A stretch of 64,000 nt of DNA from Sambucus nigra (Eukaryota; Streptophyta; Magnoliopsida; Dipsacales; Adoxaceae), in the NCBI GenBank assembly GCA_949130495.1, contig OX422221.1:476489159-476553158 (forward strand), given 5' to 3'. Below the pieces are notes generated by a model that worked only from the letters and a program-made list of their open reading frames with translations, did no database searches and was not told where the DNA came from. Made by a program: the position numbers and the translations under genes. Positions 35,023 through 45,238 of this stretch are shown one piece after another. The first letter of the stretch is position 1. The number at the start of each line of letters is the position of its first letter.

Positions 35023-37925
35023 TGTAATACCCCGCATTTTTATCGATATTTATTTATGGGATTAATTAAATTAAATGAGAATTAACTGAGAATTAATCCG
35101 GATAAAATACTAATGAGATGTGAGTTGGTATTTGATTATAATGTGTATATATGGCAATATATGAATATTGAAAATATTGAAATTGTCGCGAGGCTGAAAT
35201 AGGGCAATTTGGAAAATTTAGTTGGGACACACGTGACAGTCGCGTCAGGAATGTAATTATTTGAATTAAAAAGTAAATTTTATTTTTATCAATCGTATGG
35301 TCATTTTGAGTGCGCCAACGAGTCCAGAAGGGTCGAAATAGTCAGAAAACACTAGCCGGGGGTTTAATTTGGGTCCCGGGGCATTTTTCGGCCATACCGG
35401 CAACCCAAAAAGGGTAGTTTGGTAATTTCGGAATTTTGGTAATTAAAACCCACGAAAATTAGAAGTTAAAATCTGATTTAGGACTAACAACACTAAATGA
35501 CTTAATGGGCTACGAAAGTTATTGGAAGAAATTTTATGAGGTTCCTAAGGCAACCTCTAAACCACTATTGTCATCTTGGAGAAGAACTTGTAGAGAGAGA
35601 AAGAGAGAGGAGAATTCTGCAGAGAGAGAGAAAGAAATACAACCTTCTTCAACCAACAACAAAAATCTGAAGAACATAAGGCAAGTGATTTAGTTACAAT
35701 TGATTCAATGAATGTGTTCTTCCATGTTTAGTGTAATATAGAATTTTGTCTTGGAAGATTGATACGAACCCATGAATTTGAGGATTAAAAGTATAAACCA
35801 TGTTAGGAATAGCATGTAGACATATTCTGGACGAATTATGAATTCAAAATATAACCCTTGATGATCTAAAAACATATTTAAGAAGATAATTATTATTGTT
35901 CTTGAAAGAAATAGAAAACTAGGGTTCTTGATGAAGTTTTGATCCAAATAAAGCCCTTGGTTGATGATTTATTGGTTTTAGAACGTTAACACTGTTGTAG
36001 GATGGTTGTATGATGATATTATAACGTTAGATTAGAGTTTCATGCATTATAATGGAGTTTTGGGGTGAAACTTGGACTGCAAAACGAAGTAGTCCGCAGC
36101 CTAACTGGTGCGCTCGATCGATCGATCACCATCGATCGATCGAACATACAAGGTCGATCGATCGACCTTCCCAGAATGAGTAAAATCTTCCCGTTTAAAA
36201 TTTTAAGGATGTTAACCCTAGAAAATTATTGATGGAGACTTTGTGATTATTCTTAGACTTAAGGAAGACCAGTAGGTATGGTTGTGAAATCGAACCTTAA
36301 TTAGAATTTAATTTGGGATAGTTGTCTAAAATCCAATAAAGCTCGACGAGTGAGATAATATTAGGGTTAAAAGAGTAAATTCGAATGATTTGATGAAATG
36401 AGGTTTGTGGCAGAAATAATGACCTTAAGAATAATGAAATTAAATGTGGAAATAATAGGAGACTTAGTAACCTCTTTGAGATAGGTTTTAAGTATAAAAA
36501 ACTAGGATGTGAGATGTGTCGACAGTCTACATTATATATTATCGGAAGACTTAAAATGCATAAAATTGGAATAATGGTATAGGGATGTAGAATATACCTT
36601 TATTAATATTAAGATATCTAAGACGTGTGAATGCTTAGTATATGACTTATGTGTATGACATACCTACCATACTTGCTATCACGAAGGTCGTCGTTCGTGT
36701 TGGGCCAACTAATCTTTGTGTGCCTACGGGGGGATTTAGATTGGTACCTTAAGAACATAATACTAGAATGACTTATTTGTGAGTTAATAAGTCAGTTGAC
36801 TATGGAGCGTAGGTATGTACGTGACCCATGGATATGTTGAATTATGTTCGCCTCCATTTTTGTGTGTTGTGCTTATTCTAACAATTCCTGAGAGATTTGG
36901 AATTTGTAATCCTTATGTACGTGATGTACCGGGATGAGATAGCAGAGTATGTGCACCGTAGCTTAGACTAGGGGTGCCTATAATGTATACTTATGATGTG
37001 AATAATATACAACTAATGTTCAGTGAAATACTTAGTAAAGTAACGATGTGTATACTTGTGCTATTTTAATAGAGATTAAAATGAGAACTCCACATAATAA
37101 AAGGTTGTTATTAGGGAATTAAGGCACATACTTGGTATACTTTAATGACATGAATAAACCCTTAAACCTATAAAGTGAAGCCATGTTTTGTATTAGACTA
37201 GTTAGTTAGTAGCATAACTAGTACGGGCTATGGATGCGTTAGGAGTGCACATTAGTTGAGAGGTGAGGAGCTCATGGGAGTGCACGTCCTAACATGTATT
37301 TTGCATTCATTGTTTTAATGTTATTAAAGCACTTGCTGTTTTTAAAATACTCTCCACTTTCGGGCTCTGACCCGTGTGCTTTCAAATCTATTTTTTGTAA
37401 AAACCTTTTAAGTGCCCAGCCACAAGGACACCATGCATAGTAATTCCATTCAGGTAACGAGCTGTACCTGTTGTGGAAGTTACAGGGCCTTGATAGTAGA
37501 CGCCTCCTTTTCTAGTCTTGACTCCATATCCAGTTTCATCATTTGTAGGGCATGTCGCCCATTTCTATTTAGAGACATTTCATAGTTCAGTTATTCAGAT
37601 TTTGGCATGTAATTAATTGAGGGTACACTGTTCTATTTATTTCAGTTGTGGGATTGTTATGAGGAGTATTTTCTCCAGACTTATTATTATTTGTTGGTTA
37701 TTCTATTGCTTCTTTATGGTGAATGGTTATGTTATTTTTCATAATTCTTTTATTGCATGTTAATCATATTTAATTTAAAATTTAACAACTTACTTTTTAA
37801 ATACTAGGTGGTTAGTAATCATTAAATGTTTTCGACAGTGATGCTATTAACTAAACCAACTTGACATTTTGATTTGATTTAATAAAGGAGTAGCTACCCA
37901 GTATTTAATTAGTCGGGGTGTCACA
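35023..37925 (+). repeat. 3' LTR of the Tekay element
   Basis: It is 2,903 bp and closely matches 27257-30174. The TCGA cluster at 36113-36168 has extra repeat units relative to the 5' LTR. A ~21 bp deletion lies near 35480 (the acccactaaac segment). Confidence 0.94.
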
Positions 37926-38635
37926 ATTGGGTCCAGTTTTATTGCGAGGCCTGTGGATAGTATTCCTAAATTTGATACTTCTGAAGAAGCTGGTATCGAT
38001 CCCATTCAGTTGGAAGAGGAAGAGAGCAATTTTGAGAGTAATACCAGAGGAGGTGCTGAAGGTGTTTTTGGTGAGGAGAGATCCAGCAGTGACAGTTCTT
38101 TTAGCTCAGAAAAGGTTTTTAAAGCCCAAGAACCTTCGAGTTTATCCAGTAGATCCAGCGAGGAAATGGTTCCCCCAAGAAAAAACTTGATCCGCGATGA
38201 TGATGATGATGATGATGATGTGCTTCTCCCTCAGAGGTCGAAGAACCAGAAATCCAGCCGTGGGTTTGTTGCCATTGGTTCTCGATCTGCTGCTCAGGAG
38301 CAGGAGAAGAAGAAAAGGGAACAAGAGCAGGTGAGAGAGAGAAAGAGAGGAAGAGGGAAGAGGAGAAGAAAAAGACTAAGGAGAAGAAGAAGGTTGAGGA
38401 GAAGAAAAGGGTAGAGAAGGATAAGGAAAGGGAGGAGGAGAGGAGAAAAATGGAAGTGAGAATGAAGTCTGGGCAGGTCATAGTGCCAGTATCCGCATTG
38501 CCAGAGGGGACCTCGGTTTCCACTTTTCCTCAACTGGCCCCTGCGCTGCTTGAGAGAGCAGTCCTTCCCGCTGATCACCAAAGGGCGATGGGGACTGACC
38601 AGTTAGCCTTGCAAGCAAGTCAGAGGCTAGCCTTG
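37926..38635 (+). pseudogene. Tat antisense gene, middle exon (acidic and basic low-complexity runs)
   Basis: It resumes in the frame of 27183-27256 after the attgg duplication. The product is Ser/Glu-rich, with eight Asp in a row from a (gat)n run at about 38196-38220. Next comes a long Lys/Arg/Glu charged stretch (38290-38460), in which a frame change lets reading continue to RMKSGQVIVPVSALPEG. A gtaagt donor at 38636 ends the exon. The charged stretch suggests a coiled-coil or nuclear-type segment; function unknown. The minus-strand poly-Ile and poly-Leu ORFs here are shadows. Confidence 0.65.
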
Positions 38636-38711
38636 GTAAGTCTGTTTCTCTTTTCTAATGCTCGTCAAATTCTGTCCGATTCTTTCTTTTAATATCTTCT
38701 TCTACTTGCAG
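38636..38711 (+). other. Probable intron in the Tat antisense gene
   Basis: gtaagt ... ttgcag spans 76 bp, T-rich, and joins RLAL to FVTNFAVLYRSLNEL in one frame. Length and border sequences suit a small plant intron. Confidence 0.7.
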
Positions 38712-39380
38712 TTTGTGACTAATTTTGCTGTGCTCTATCGCTCTCTCAATGAGCTGGTCAATAAAAATAGCGAGATGGATAAGCAGAATGCTACTTTGAG
38801 AGTGAAGAGTTCTGAGCTCGATGCTAGATTGAAGGCTGTTGATGCTGCCCGAACGTCCTCTCACCTGGCCCTTATCAAAGCCAATCGAGAAAGGGAGGCA
38901 GTGGACAAAGAACTGAGTGAACACCAGTAGGCCTACGACTTGGTCTGCTCAAGCAAGCTAGAAATAGTGGGGGATAACAAGGTGTTGAACGATAAGCTAA
39001 AGAAGAAGGAGTCCGAGGCAGCCACCATTAGGGAAGACTCATATAACTCCGGGTGGGCTGTCGCGTATGAAGATGCTGAGGTTCAGATAGGCTAAATCAG
39101 CCGTCTGAACTTTAAGAAAGGCTAGAACAAAGCCCTCTTGGCTGCCGGGGTGGATGTTGCCTCTCCCTTATCCGATGAGCACGATCCAGGCCCAAGGCCA
39201 ATCGTGAATGAAGCCCCTACCCCAGCCATCAAAAGTTTTAACCCTGCCTCCCAGTCAGTTCCTTCTAATGCCCTTCCTCTTCGGGCGACAGAAGTTGCCC
39301 CTGCTGAGGGAGGTGCTCCTACTGCTGCTGATAAGGGAATGCCGTCAGCTTCTTCTGAGAAACCCAAGGTCGCCAGCTAA
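38712..39380 (+). pseudogene. Tat antisense gene, last exon (coiled coil, Pro/Ala-rich tail)
   Basis: It begins FVTNFAVLYRSLNELVNKNSEMDKQN, a heptad-like coiled coil, with several stops between 38928 and 39125 (TAG at 38928, others near 39095 and 39123). A Pro/Ala/Ser-rich tail follows (39138-39380), ending in KVAS-stop. A tail of ttgt-rich sequence with aatgaaatgag near 39463 could hold a polyadenylation signal. It resembles C-termini of plant Tat-associated antisense proteins only in general character. I do not recognise a catalytic domain. Confidence 0.6.
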
Positions 39381-39531
39381 TTTATCCTTAGGATTATTTT
39401 TGTATTTTTATTTGTAATGTTCCTTTTTGTTTCTCGATGTACTCTGATCCCTTTATGTATCAATGAAATGAGAATGGTTTTTCCCTCAGTGTACTAATTC
39501 ATTTTATCCTTTATTACTCTTTTATGGCCTG

Positions 39532-40431
39532 TAGTTGATTGATGTAGATGATTATATACCAGCCACTTCTCAATTGGGAAGAATGCTTGGTCCTGATGTG
39601 AGTCCCGAAGTTCATCATACCTTCGTGAGAATTTATAAATCGTTGCGATTGAGGAACAAGCGTTTCATAGAGCAGGCGGAGCTCGTTGTTAAACTGAAGG
39701 ACATGCTTCAGGAAATGGAAGAAGTTAGAGCTTCTGTTCAAGAGGAAGTGAATACTCTGCGAGCAAGACTCCTCGATGCTACTGATATTAACCAAGTTAG
39801 AGAAATTTTGCAATAGGAAAATGATTCTTTAAGGAGGGAAGTGTTGCTCCTCAGGGAGCATGTGCAGAGCACTGCGCCTCGCATTTTAAGGGGTTCCTCC
39901 TCATCGCGAGCTGGGGCAGGACCGAGTGACGTTCCTTCGGTAATACGAGGCTCTACCCCATTGACCGTTCCGCGAGTTGGTACAAATGCAAGAAGCCCAG
40001 CTAGGTAAATGGATGAGCTTCATGAAGATGTTCGTCAGGCTTACGTTATTGCTGCTGGGCTTCAAAGGGATGTCACATGGCTGAGGCATCTGTTTAAGAG
40101 TGGACCTCAATGAGTATGGGCTGATGGTTACGACCAATGTTGGGTGGATGCGCTGACAAGGTTGACAGAGTTTGAAGAGCTTGCCTTTATCAGGGGATGG
40201 TTGAGTTCCCTAAAGGAGCTACAAGTTCCAAGGAACTCAATACTCTGGTACCGTCATGAGATCTCCCTTTCCACTTTAAGGCCTAATCCCTTCAGGAGGG
40301 ATTATCAGTGGATCCCCGTCGATGGCATCCCTCGGCAGCTATTGAAGTCAGATCAGAATGAAGTCGAGGAGGGACTAGCTCCTCATTCGGACAACGATCA
40401 AAGAGCACAAGTTGCTGATTATCTTATATAG
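39532..40431 (+). pseudogene. Second Tat antisense ORF, unknown function
   Basis: A single plus-strand frame runs ~300 codons with only three stops (39814-39816, near 40006, near 40111). A ttttatggcctgtag acceptor-like site lies just before it, so it may be a further exon of the same gene. The N-terminal half is a coiled coil (KRFIEQAELVVKLKDMLQEM, SLRREVLLLREHV) followed by a Ser/Pro-rich linker. The C-terminal half is compact and Trp-rich (CWVDALTRLTEFEELAFI, LWYRHEISLSTLRPNPF, DYQWIPVDGIP). I do not recognise the family. Confidence 0.55.
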
Positions 40432-41143
40432 AGGCCTTGGCCTCATTAAGATTTTTTAAGTTGTAACTCTGTACCCATATGTAATGAAGCAATATAGTAT
40501 TGATGCTTTGGGCGGTTTCGCCGATTATACATGGGTTGTTTATTTCTGTTGTGACGAAGTAATATAAAATTTATGTTTTGGGCGAATTCACCGACTAAAC
40601 AAGTGTTCTATATTTCTTGCATCATTTATTCTTTTCTTAATAATCTTGGGCCTCTCTTGGCCTACTAGATTGGTAAGTTTGCATTGTCGATTAAGTGTCC
40701 CTCCAGTCCAGTATGCTTATGGGATACCATTCTGCCTTACTTTACCTTTTAGGTCATGTCGTCACACTCCCTTAGGCCTAAGTGTGGTAATTGGCGAGGA
40801 CACACTTGGTGTTCGATGTTCTATCTGATCAGGGTTTTGCTAACCAAACATTGTTTGGCGATTAATTTGACTTGGTCGAATTGCCTAAGGATCTCCTATA
40901 GGTCTTCATATATTTCCAGGGGCAATGCTAAGAGGTTGTTCATGTTTCATAACGAAAACCTCAGGAGGGTGTCTTTCCTGCTATAGCGTGCTGAGTAGTG
41001 TGCCTGTCACTTGGAAAGGGTGTACAAGTTATAAAGTTCATATATTAGTTAACCAACACCTCATAGAATGCAACTGCCAAACAAATTTTATTAATCATAA
41101 GTAAATGAGCTGCCAAAATCTGGTAAAAAAGCGAAAGAAAAAA
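40432..41143. other. Convergent 3' region between Tat antisense ORF and pol
   Basis: About 710 bp with no gene. A ~65 bp imperfect repeat occurs (gtaatgaagcaatatagtattgatgctttgggcgg near 40480, again near 40556). aataatctt near 40640 and ctttatt-type runs could serve as 3' processing signals on either strand. Confidence 0.5.
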
Positions 41144-42505
41144 CTAAAAATAGAATTTCTTAAGATTTGCTGCATTCCATGCTCGGGGTATCTCTCTGCC
41201 CTCCAGCGTTTCTAAGTGATAGGCTCCTTGCATGTCATCTCTTGTTATCTTGAATGGTCCTTCCCAGTTTGGCCCTAACTTGACATCTGATGGTTTTACT
41301 GCACTGCTAAGGACTTTCCTTAGGACATAGTCACCAACTTGGAATGCCCTTGGATTGAACTTCTTATTATAGTGTTTTGCGAGCTGTTGCTGATAGCTCG
41401 CTAATTTCACTAAGGCAAGTTCTCTGCATTCGTTAACTAGGTCGAGTTCAGCGAGCAATGCTGCATCATTCTATCCCTGGTCGACAAGGGTGAAACTCAT
41501 AATTGGTAGGCTTGGTTCTAATGGGATGACCGCTTACATTCCATATGTTAGTGAGAATGGGGTTTCCCCCGTTGCCCGACGTGGGGTAGAGCGGTGAGCC
41601 CACAGAATATGTGGGAGTTCGTTTACCCATGCGCCTTTAGCTCGCTCTAATCATTTCTTTAACCCATCAATCATTATTTTGTTGGAAGCTTCGACTTGAC
41701 CGTTGCTTTGAGGATACGCCACTGAGCTGAAATAGTGCCTAATCCCGTGCTCATTGCAGAAGCTTTGGAAAGGACCACTTTCGAACTGTGTTTCGTTGTC
41801 AGTGATGATGGTTCTGGGGATTCCAAAATGGGTAATTATGTTTTTCCATACAAATCTCATCATATCTACATCTCGGATGTTTTCCAGTGGCTCTGCCTCG
41901 ATCCATTTGGTAAAGCAATCCGTTGCGACCAACAGATACTTGTGATTGCCGATGGTGGTAGGAAGTGGTCCTACGATGTCCATTCCCCATTGGACGAAGG
42001 GACAGGGAATGGTGAGTGATCTTAGGTCGCTGGAAGGTTGGTGAACCATAGGGGCGTGTAGTTGCCATTTCTTGCACTTGCGAGCATACACTGTTGAATC
42101 TTTTTGCATACATGGCCACTAGTAGCCTTCCTTCATTGCTCGAAAAGCTGGTGATCTTCCTTCAATATGGCTCCCACAGATTCCTTCATAGAGCTCGTGT
42201 ATAATCTTTTCTACATCCCTTGGGTGAACACATTATAGGTAAGGGTTGGAGAATGATCTCTTATACAGCATGCCCTCAAGAGATAAGTGAAAGCGAGCAG
42301 CTTTGACTCTTATCTGATGAGCGGTCTTCCTATTTCTTGGAAGTGCACCATCCCTTAAATAGTCCCTTAAAGGGTCCATCCAACTGGGTGTTAACTCAAT
42401 CTGGAGAACATGTTCCTCGCTTGGAAGCTTATTACTCTCGTTGATGCTCGGGTGAGCGAGGAAGTCGATGAGGGTTGTTCTTTTTAAGTCGGAACTTATT
42501 TCCAA
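41144..42505 (-). pseudogene. Tat integrase
   Basis: Read right to left: the zinc-binding region (about 42060-42235) keeps HELYEGICGSH, but the CX2C is CKKW, so one Cys is lost. The core (41651-42109) shows WGMDIVGPLP, IITDNETQF and SNGQVEASNK, so the three DDE residues are present. The C-terminal part (41144-41458) has FQVGDYVLRKV, LGPNWEGPFKI and LKKFYF. Stops separate these blocks (after GLKK, within FSLTYGM, and before NDAALLAE). Order and wording are typical for Tat integrases. Confidence 0.9.
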
Positions 42506-42900
42506 ACTCAGGACTACCAGTGCATCAGCATGGTTATTCTGTCCTCTGGGAAATTACTGGACATTGACTTCTTCAAAACTGGCCATTAGCCTCTTGGCCA
42601 AGGCGAGATAGGCTGCCATTCTTTCATCTCTTGTGTTGTAGTCCCCGCTTATCTGATTGGAGACTAATTGTGAGTTGTCGAACACCTGTAACTGCTTCTC
42701 TCCCAAAGTGTGTGCTTTCTGGAGACCGGCTATCAAAGCTTCATATTCCGACTCATTTTTGGAGGCTTCAAATCCAAGCCTGATTCCCTGTTCGAGGGTT
42801 GTACCTTCTGGAGTAATAAGCACAATGCCCACTCCTGCCCCCTTTGAATTGGATCAACAAATAATTTCCAAACTCCCTATGTTGCGTGGTTTTCTCCTTG
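42506..42900 (-). pseudogene. Tat second (additional) RNase H
   Basis: An RNase H different from the first lies between it and integrase, which is the hallmark of the Tat lineage. Motifs: GIVLITPEGTTLEQGIRLGF, ASKNESEYEALIAGL (Glu kept), VFDNSQLVSNQ where the family has DSQLV (codon at 42674-42676 now Asn), and NNHADAL near the end. A stop lies between EEVNVQ and the last motif. The role of this domain in the lineage is not settled. Confidence 0.87.
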
Positions 42901-42999
42901 CTTCACGGGTTAAAGTTGGTCTAGAGGATGCTCGCCTGTGAATTCAGCTATGAAATCATCAAGGACTTGTCCCTTGATTGCATTCCTTCGTTGAAATTA

Positions 43000-43372
43000 G
43001 TGTCAAGTCGTCTGAGCTCGACTGACCATTTAGTTAGTTTGCCTGACAGATTCGCTTTCCTCAAGATTTCTTTAAGGGGGTGCGATGTAAGAAAAATGAT
43101 GGTGTGAGCTTCAAAATAGTGCTTCAACTTCCTTCAAACTACTACAAGTGAAAAGGCGAGATTCTCTAGTGATAGGTACCGCTGTTCAGCCTCTAATAGA
43201 GTCTTTCTCGCGTAATAAACGGGGTGTTGACTTTCTGCATTCTCACATACCAGCGCAGAACTCACGGCGTGGTTGGAAACGACGAGGTATAAGTACAAGG
43301 AATCTCTTTCTTGAGGTATGACAAGCATGGGTGGTGAGCTAAGGTAGTCTTTGAGCTCGTTCAATACTTACG
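43000..43372 (-). pseudogene. Tat first RNase H
   Basis: Wording LKDYLSSPPMLVIPQE, LYLYLVVSNHAVSSALV, PVYYARKTLLEAEQRYLSLE matches gypsy/Tat RNase H, in which the Asp of the first motif is commonly not obvious (L-x-VS-x-x-AVS). The frame then shifts before the additional RNase H. The downstream part near 43050-43130 (HYFEAHTIIFLTSHPL) is recognisable in the same region. Confidence 0.8.
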
Positions 43373-44450
43373 AGCAATCTTGATTCCATTCTACTGTCTT
43401 GTTTCCCTTCAAGAGCTGGAAGAATGGTTTGCATTTCTCGGAGGACATCGAGATGAAACGGTTCAAGGCAGCGAGCATATCGGTGAGATTTTATACGTCT
43501 CGTATTATGCGAGGGGGTTGTACCCTATTGATTGCATCGATCTAGTTCGGGATAGCCTCGATGCCTCTCTTACTCACCAAGTACCCCAGAAATTTTCCTG
43601 ACTGGACACCAAAAGAACATTTGCTCGCATTGAGCTTCATTCGGTATTTCCTGAGGATCTAGAAGGTTCTTGATAGGTCTGAGAGGTGGTCTTCTTTGTT
43701 TCTGCTCTTGACTAGCATATTATTAATGTAGACCTCCATGGTGTCTCCTATTTGGTCTTTAAACATCTTGGTGACCAGCCGCTAGTAGGTTACGACTGCA
43801 TTTTTTTAGCCCGAAGGGATGACTTTGTAACAATATAATCCGACGGTGGTGATGAATGATGTCTTGTCCTGGTGTGATGTATACAGAGGGATCTGATGAT
43901 ATCCCGAATATGTATCCAGAAAACTCATTCTTTCGTGAGCTGCTATGGCGTCCACCAATTGGTCAATTTTTGGGAGGGGGAAACTTTCCTTTGGCCAAGC
44001 CCTGTTAAGGTCAATGAAGTCGATGCAGACTCTCCATTTCTCATTATTCTTTGGAACTACTACTGGGTTAAATAACCATTTGGGGAATTGGACCTCCCAT
44101 ATGGATCCTGCATTCAGTAATTTTTCTACTTATTTCTCTACGACTTTTGCCTTCTCGGGCGCAGTTCGTCGTGCCTTTTGGGTGATAGGTTTGAAAGTGG
44201 GGTTGATATGCAACCGGTGACAAACCACACTGGGATAAATTCCAAGTAGCTCGTATGGTTTCCATGTGAAAACGTCTACGTTGCTTCTTAATAAAATCGT
44301 CAATTCCTTTTTTTCTTGATCTGTGAAAGAAGCTCAATCAAAAATACCCTGTCCTTTTCTCTACCACCAGCTGTAACTTCCACCAGGTTTTCCATGACCC
44401 GCTTAGAAGGGAGGAGCCTAGTCTCCTCCACTCCGGGTCTTCCATACCTT
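43373..44450 (-). pseudogene. Tat reverse transcriptase with YINN in place of YVDD
   Basis: RT wording is scattered over frames: FTWKPYELLGI near the start, NNEKWRVCIDFIDLNRAWPK, ERMSFLDTYSGYHQI and KTSFITT. The polymerase box MEVY-x-x-x-MLVKS has both Asp codons as AAT (43719-43724), reading YINN. That abolishes the metal-binding pair. Several TAG and TGA codons follow (RLVTKMF, SDLSRTF contexts). The thumb region ends near 43380 (VLNELKDYL). This copy cannot encode an active polymerase. Confidence 0.88.
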
Positions 44451-44455
44451 AACTG

Positions 44456-45238
44456 CTATTTTGAAGGTATTAGACCTTCATGTTCCTCGACTTGCTCATT
44501 GGGCTTCTCGGCCTTCTTCTCGGGTCTAGGGAGGATGGCTTCTATAAAGCACCTTCTTGTCATCGCTTGATCGCCATGGATCTCTATTACTCCTCGCTCG
44601 ATCACATACTTGAGTTTTTCATGGTAGGTCGAGGGGACTGCCTTCATTGCATGTAGCCATCCTCCCCCGTGGATGGCTTGGTACGACGAGTCAATGTCGA
44701 CTACCAAAAATTCAATCATCTTGGAGATACTTCCTACCCTTACCGGTAGCATAATCTTTCCTAGTGGGATAGTCACTGTTCCAGCGAAGCCAACCAGAGG
44801 GACAGTGGCCTCCTTCAGGTTGGTGACACTCAATTTTAGTTTTCTGAACATATCGAGATAGATTAACTCAGATGAGATTCCTTGGTTGACGAGCAACTTG
44901 TCGACGTCATAGTTGGCTATCCTAAGCGTAATGATCAAGGCGTCATGGTGTGGGGTTCTTACTCCCACCAGATCTTCATCTGTAAACATGATATGCTTGC
45001 TATAGTTCACTTCATCTGCTCGCCGATGCTTTCCTGATTGGGTCTTTACTGGATCGATCTGAAAATCTTGCATTACTACTATAAGCTTTTTTACCTCCAT
45101 CCGAGTTGAATTCCCTTGAATATGCTTCATATAAGATGCCCCATGAATTACTATGAATTCATGGCCAGCATCATCTTCGAGTACATTATCAGGTCTTGCT
45201 TCTCCATTGGTAGCAACTTTCTCTTCTCTCTTCTCCAT
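44456..45238 (-). pseudogene. Tat protease region with Asn active site
   Basis: This open stretch of 260 codons covers the gag C-terminus and the protease. The family motif VD-x-GSSA-D is LLVNQGISSELIYLD here, so the catalytic Asp codon (44885-44887) is AAC. Flanking wording is typical: TPHHDALIITLRIANYDV before it, LVGFAGTVTIPLG and VGSISKMIEFLVVD after it. The remaining sequence (TYHEKLKYV, RCFIEAIL) is the conserved post-protease linker. The long open frame shows that point substitution rather than a stop removed function here. Confidence 0.88.

Larger units (their letters stand above)
27257..37925 (+). mobile_element. Tekay-type chromovirus (Ty3/gypsy), complete with target duplication
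   Basis: LTRs of 2,918 and 2,903 bp (tgtaataccccgc...ggggtgtcaca) flank gag, protease, RT, RNase H, integrase and a chromodomain. The target duplication attgg is exact (27252-27256 and 37926-37930). Primer site TGGTATCAGAGC is perfect. The copy has about six in-frame stops, two frameshifts and one lost RNase H Asp, so it is inactive, but it is the best preserved coding element here. Integrase after RNase H and the chromodomain-like C-terminus place it with Tekay/Del elements. Confidence 0.94.

Noticed and set aside
38119..38581. Minus-strand ORFs rich in Ile, Ser, Phe and Leu opposite the Tat antisense exon
   Set aside because: Shadows of the (gat)n and GA-rich coding strand.
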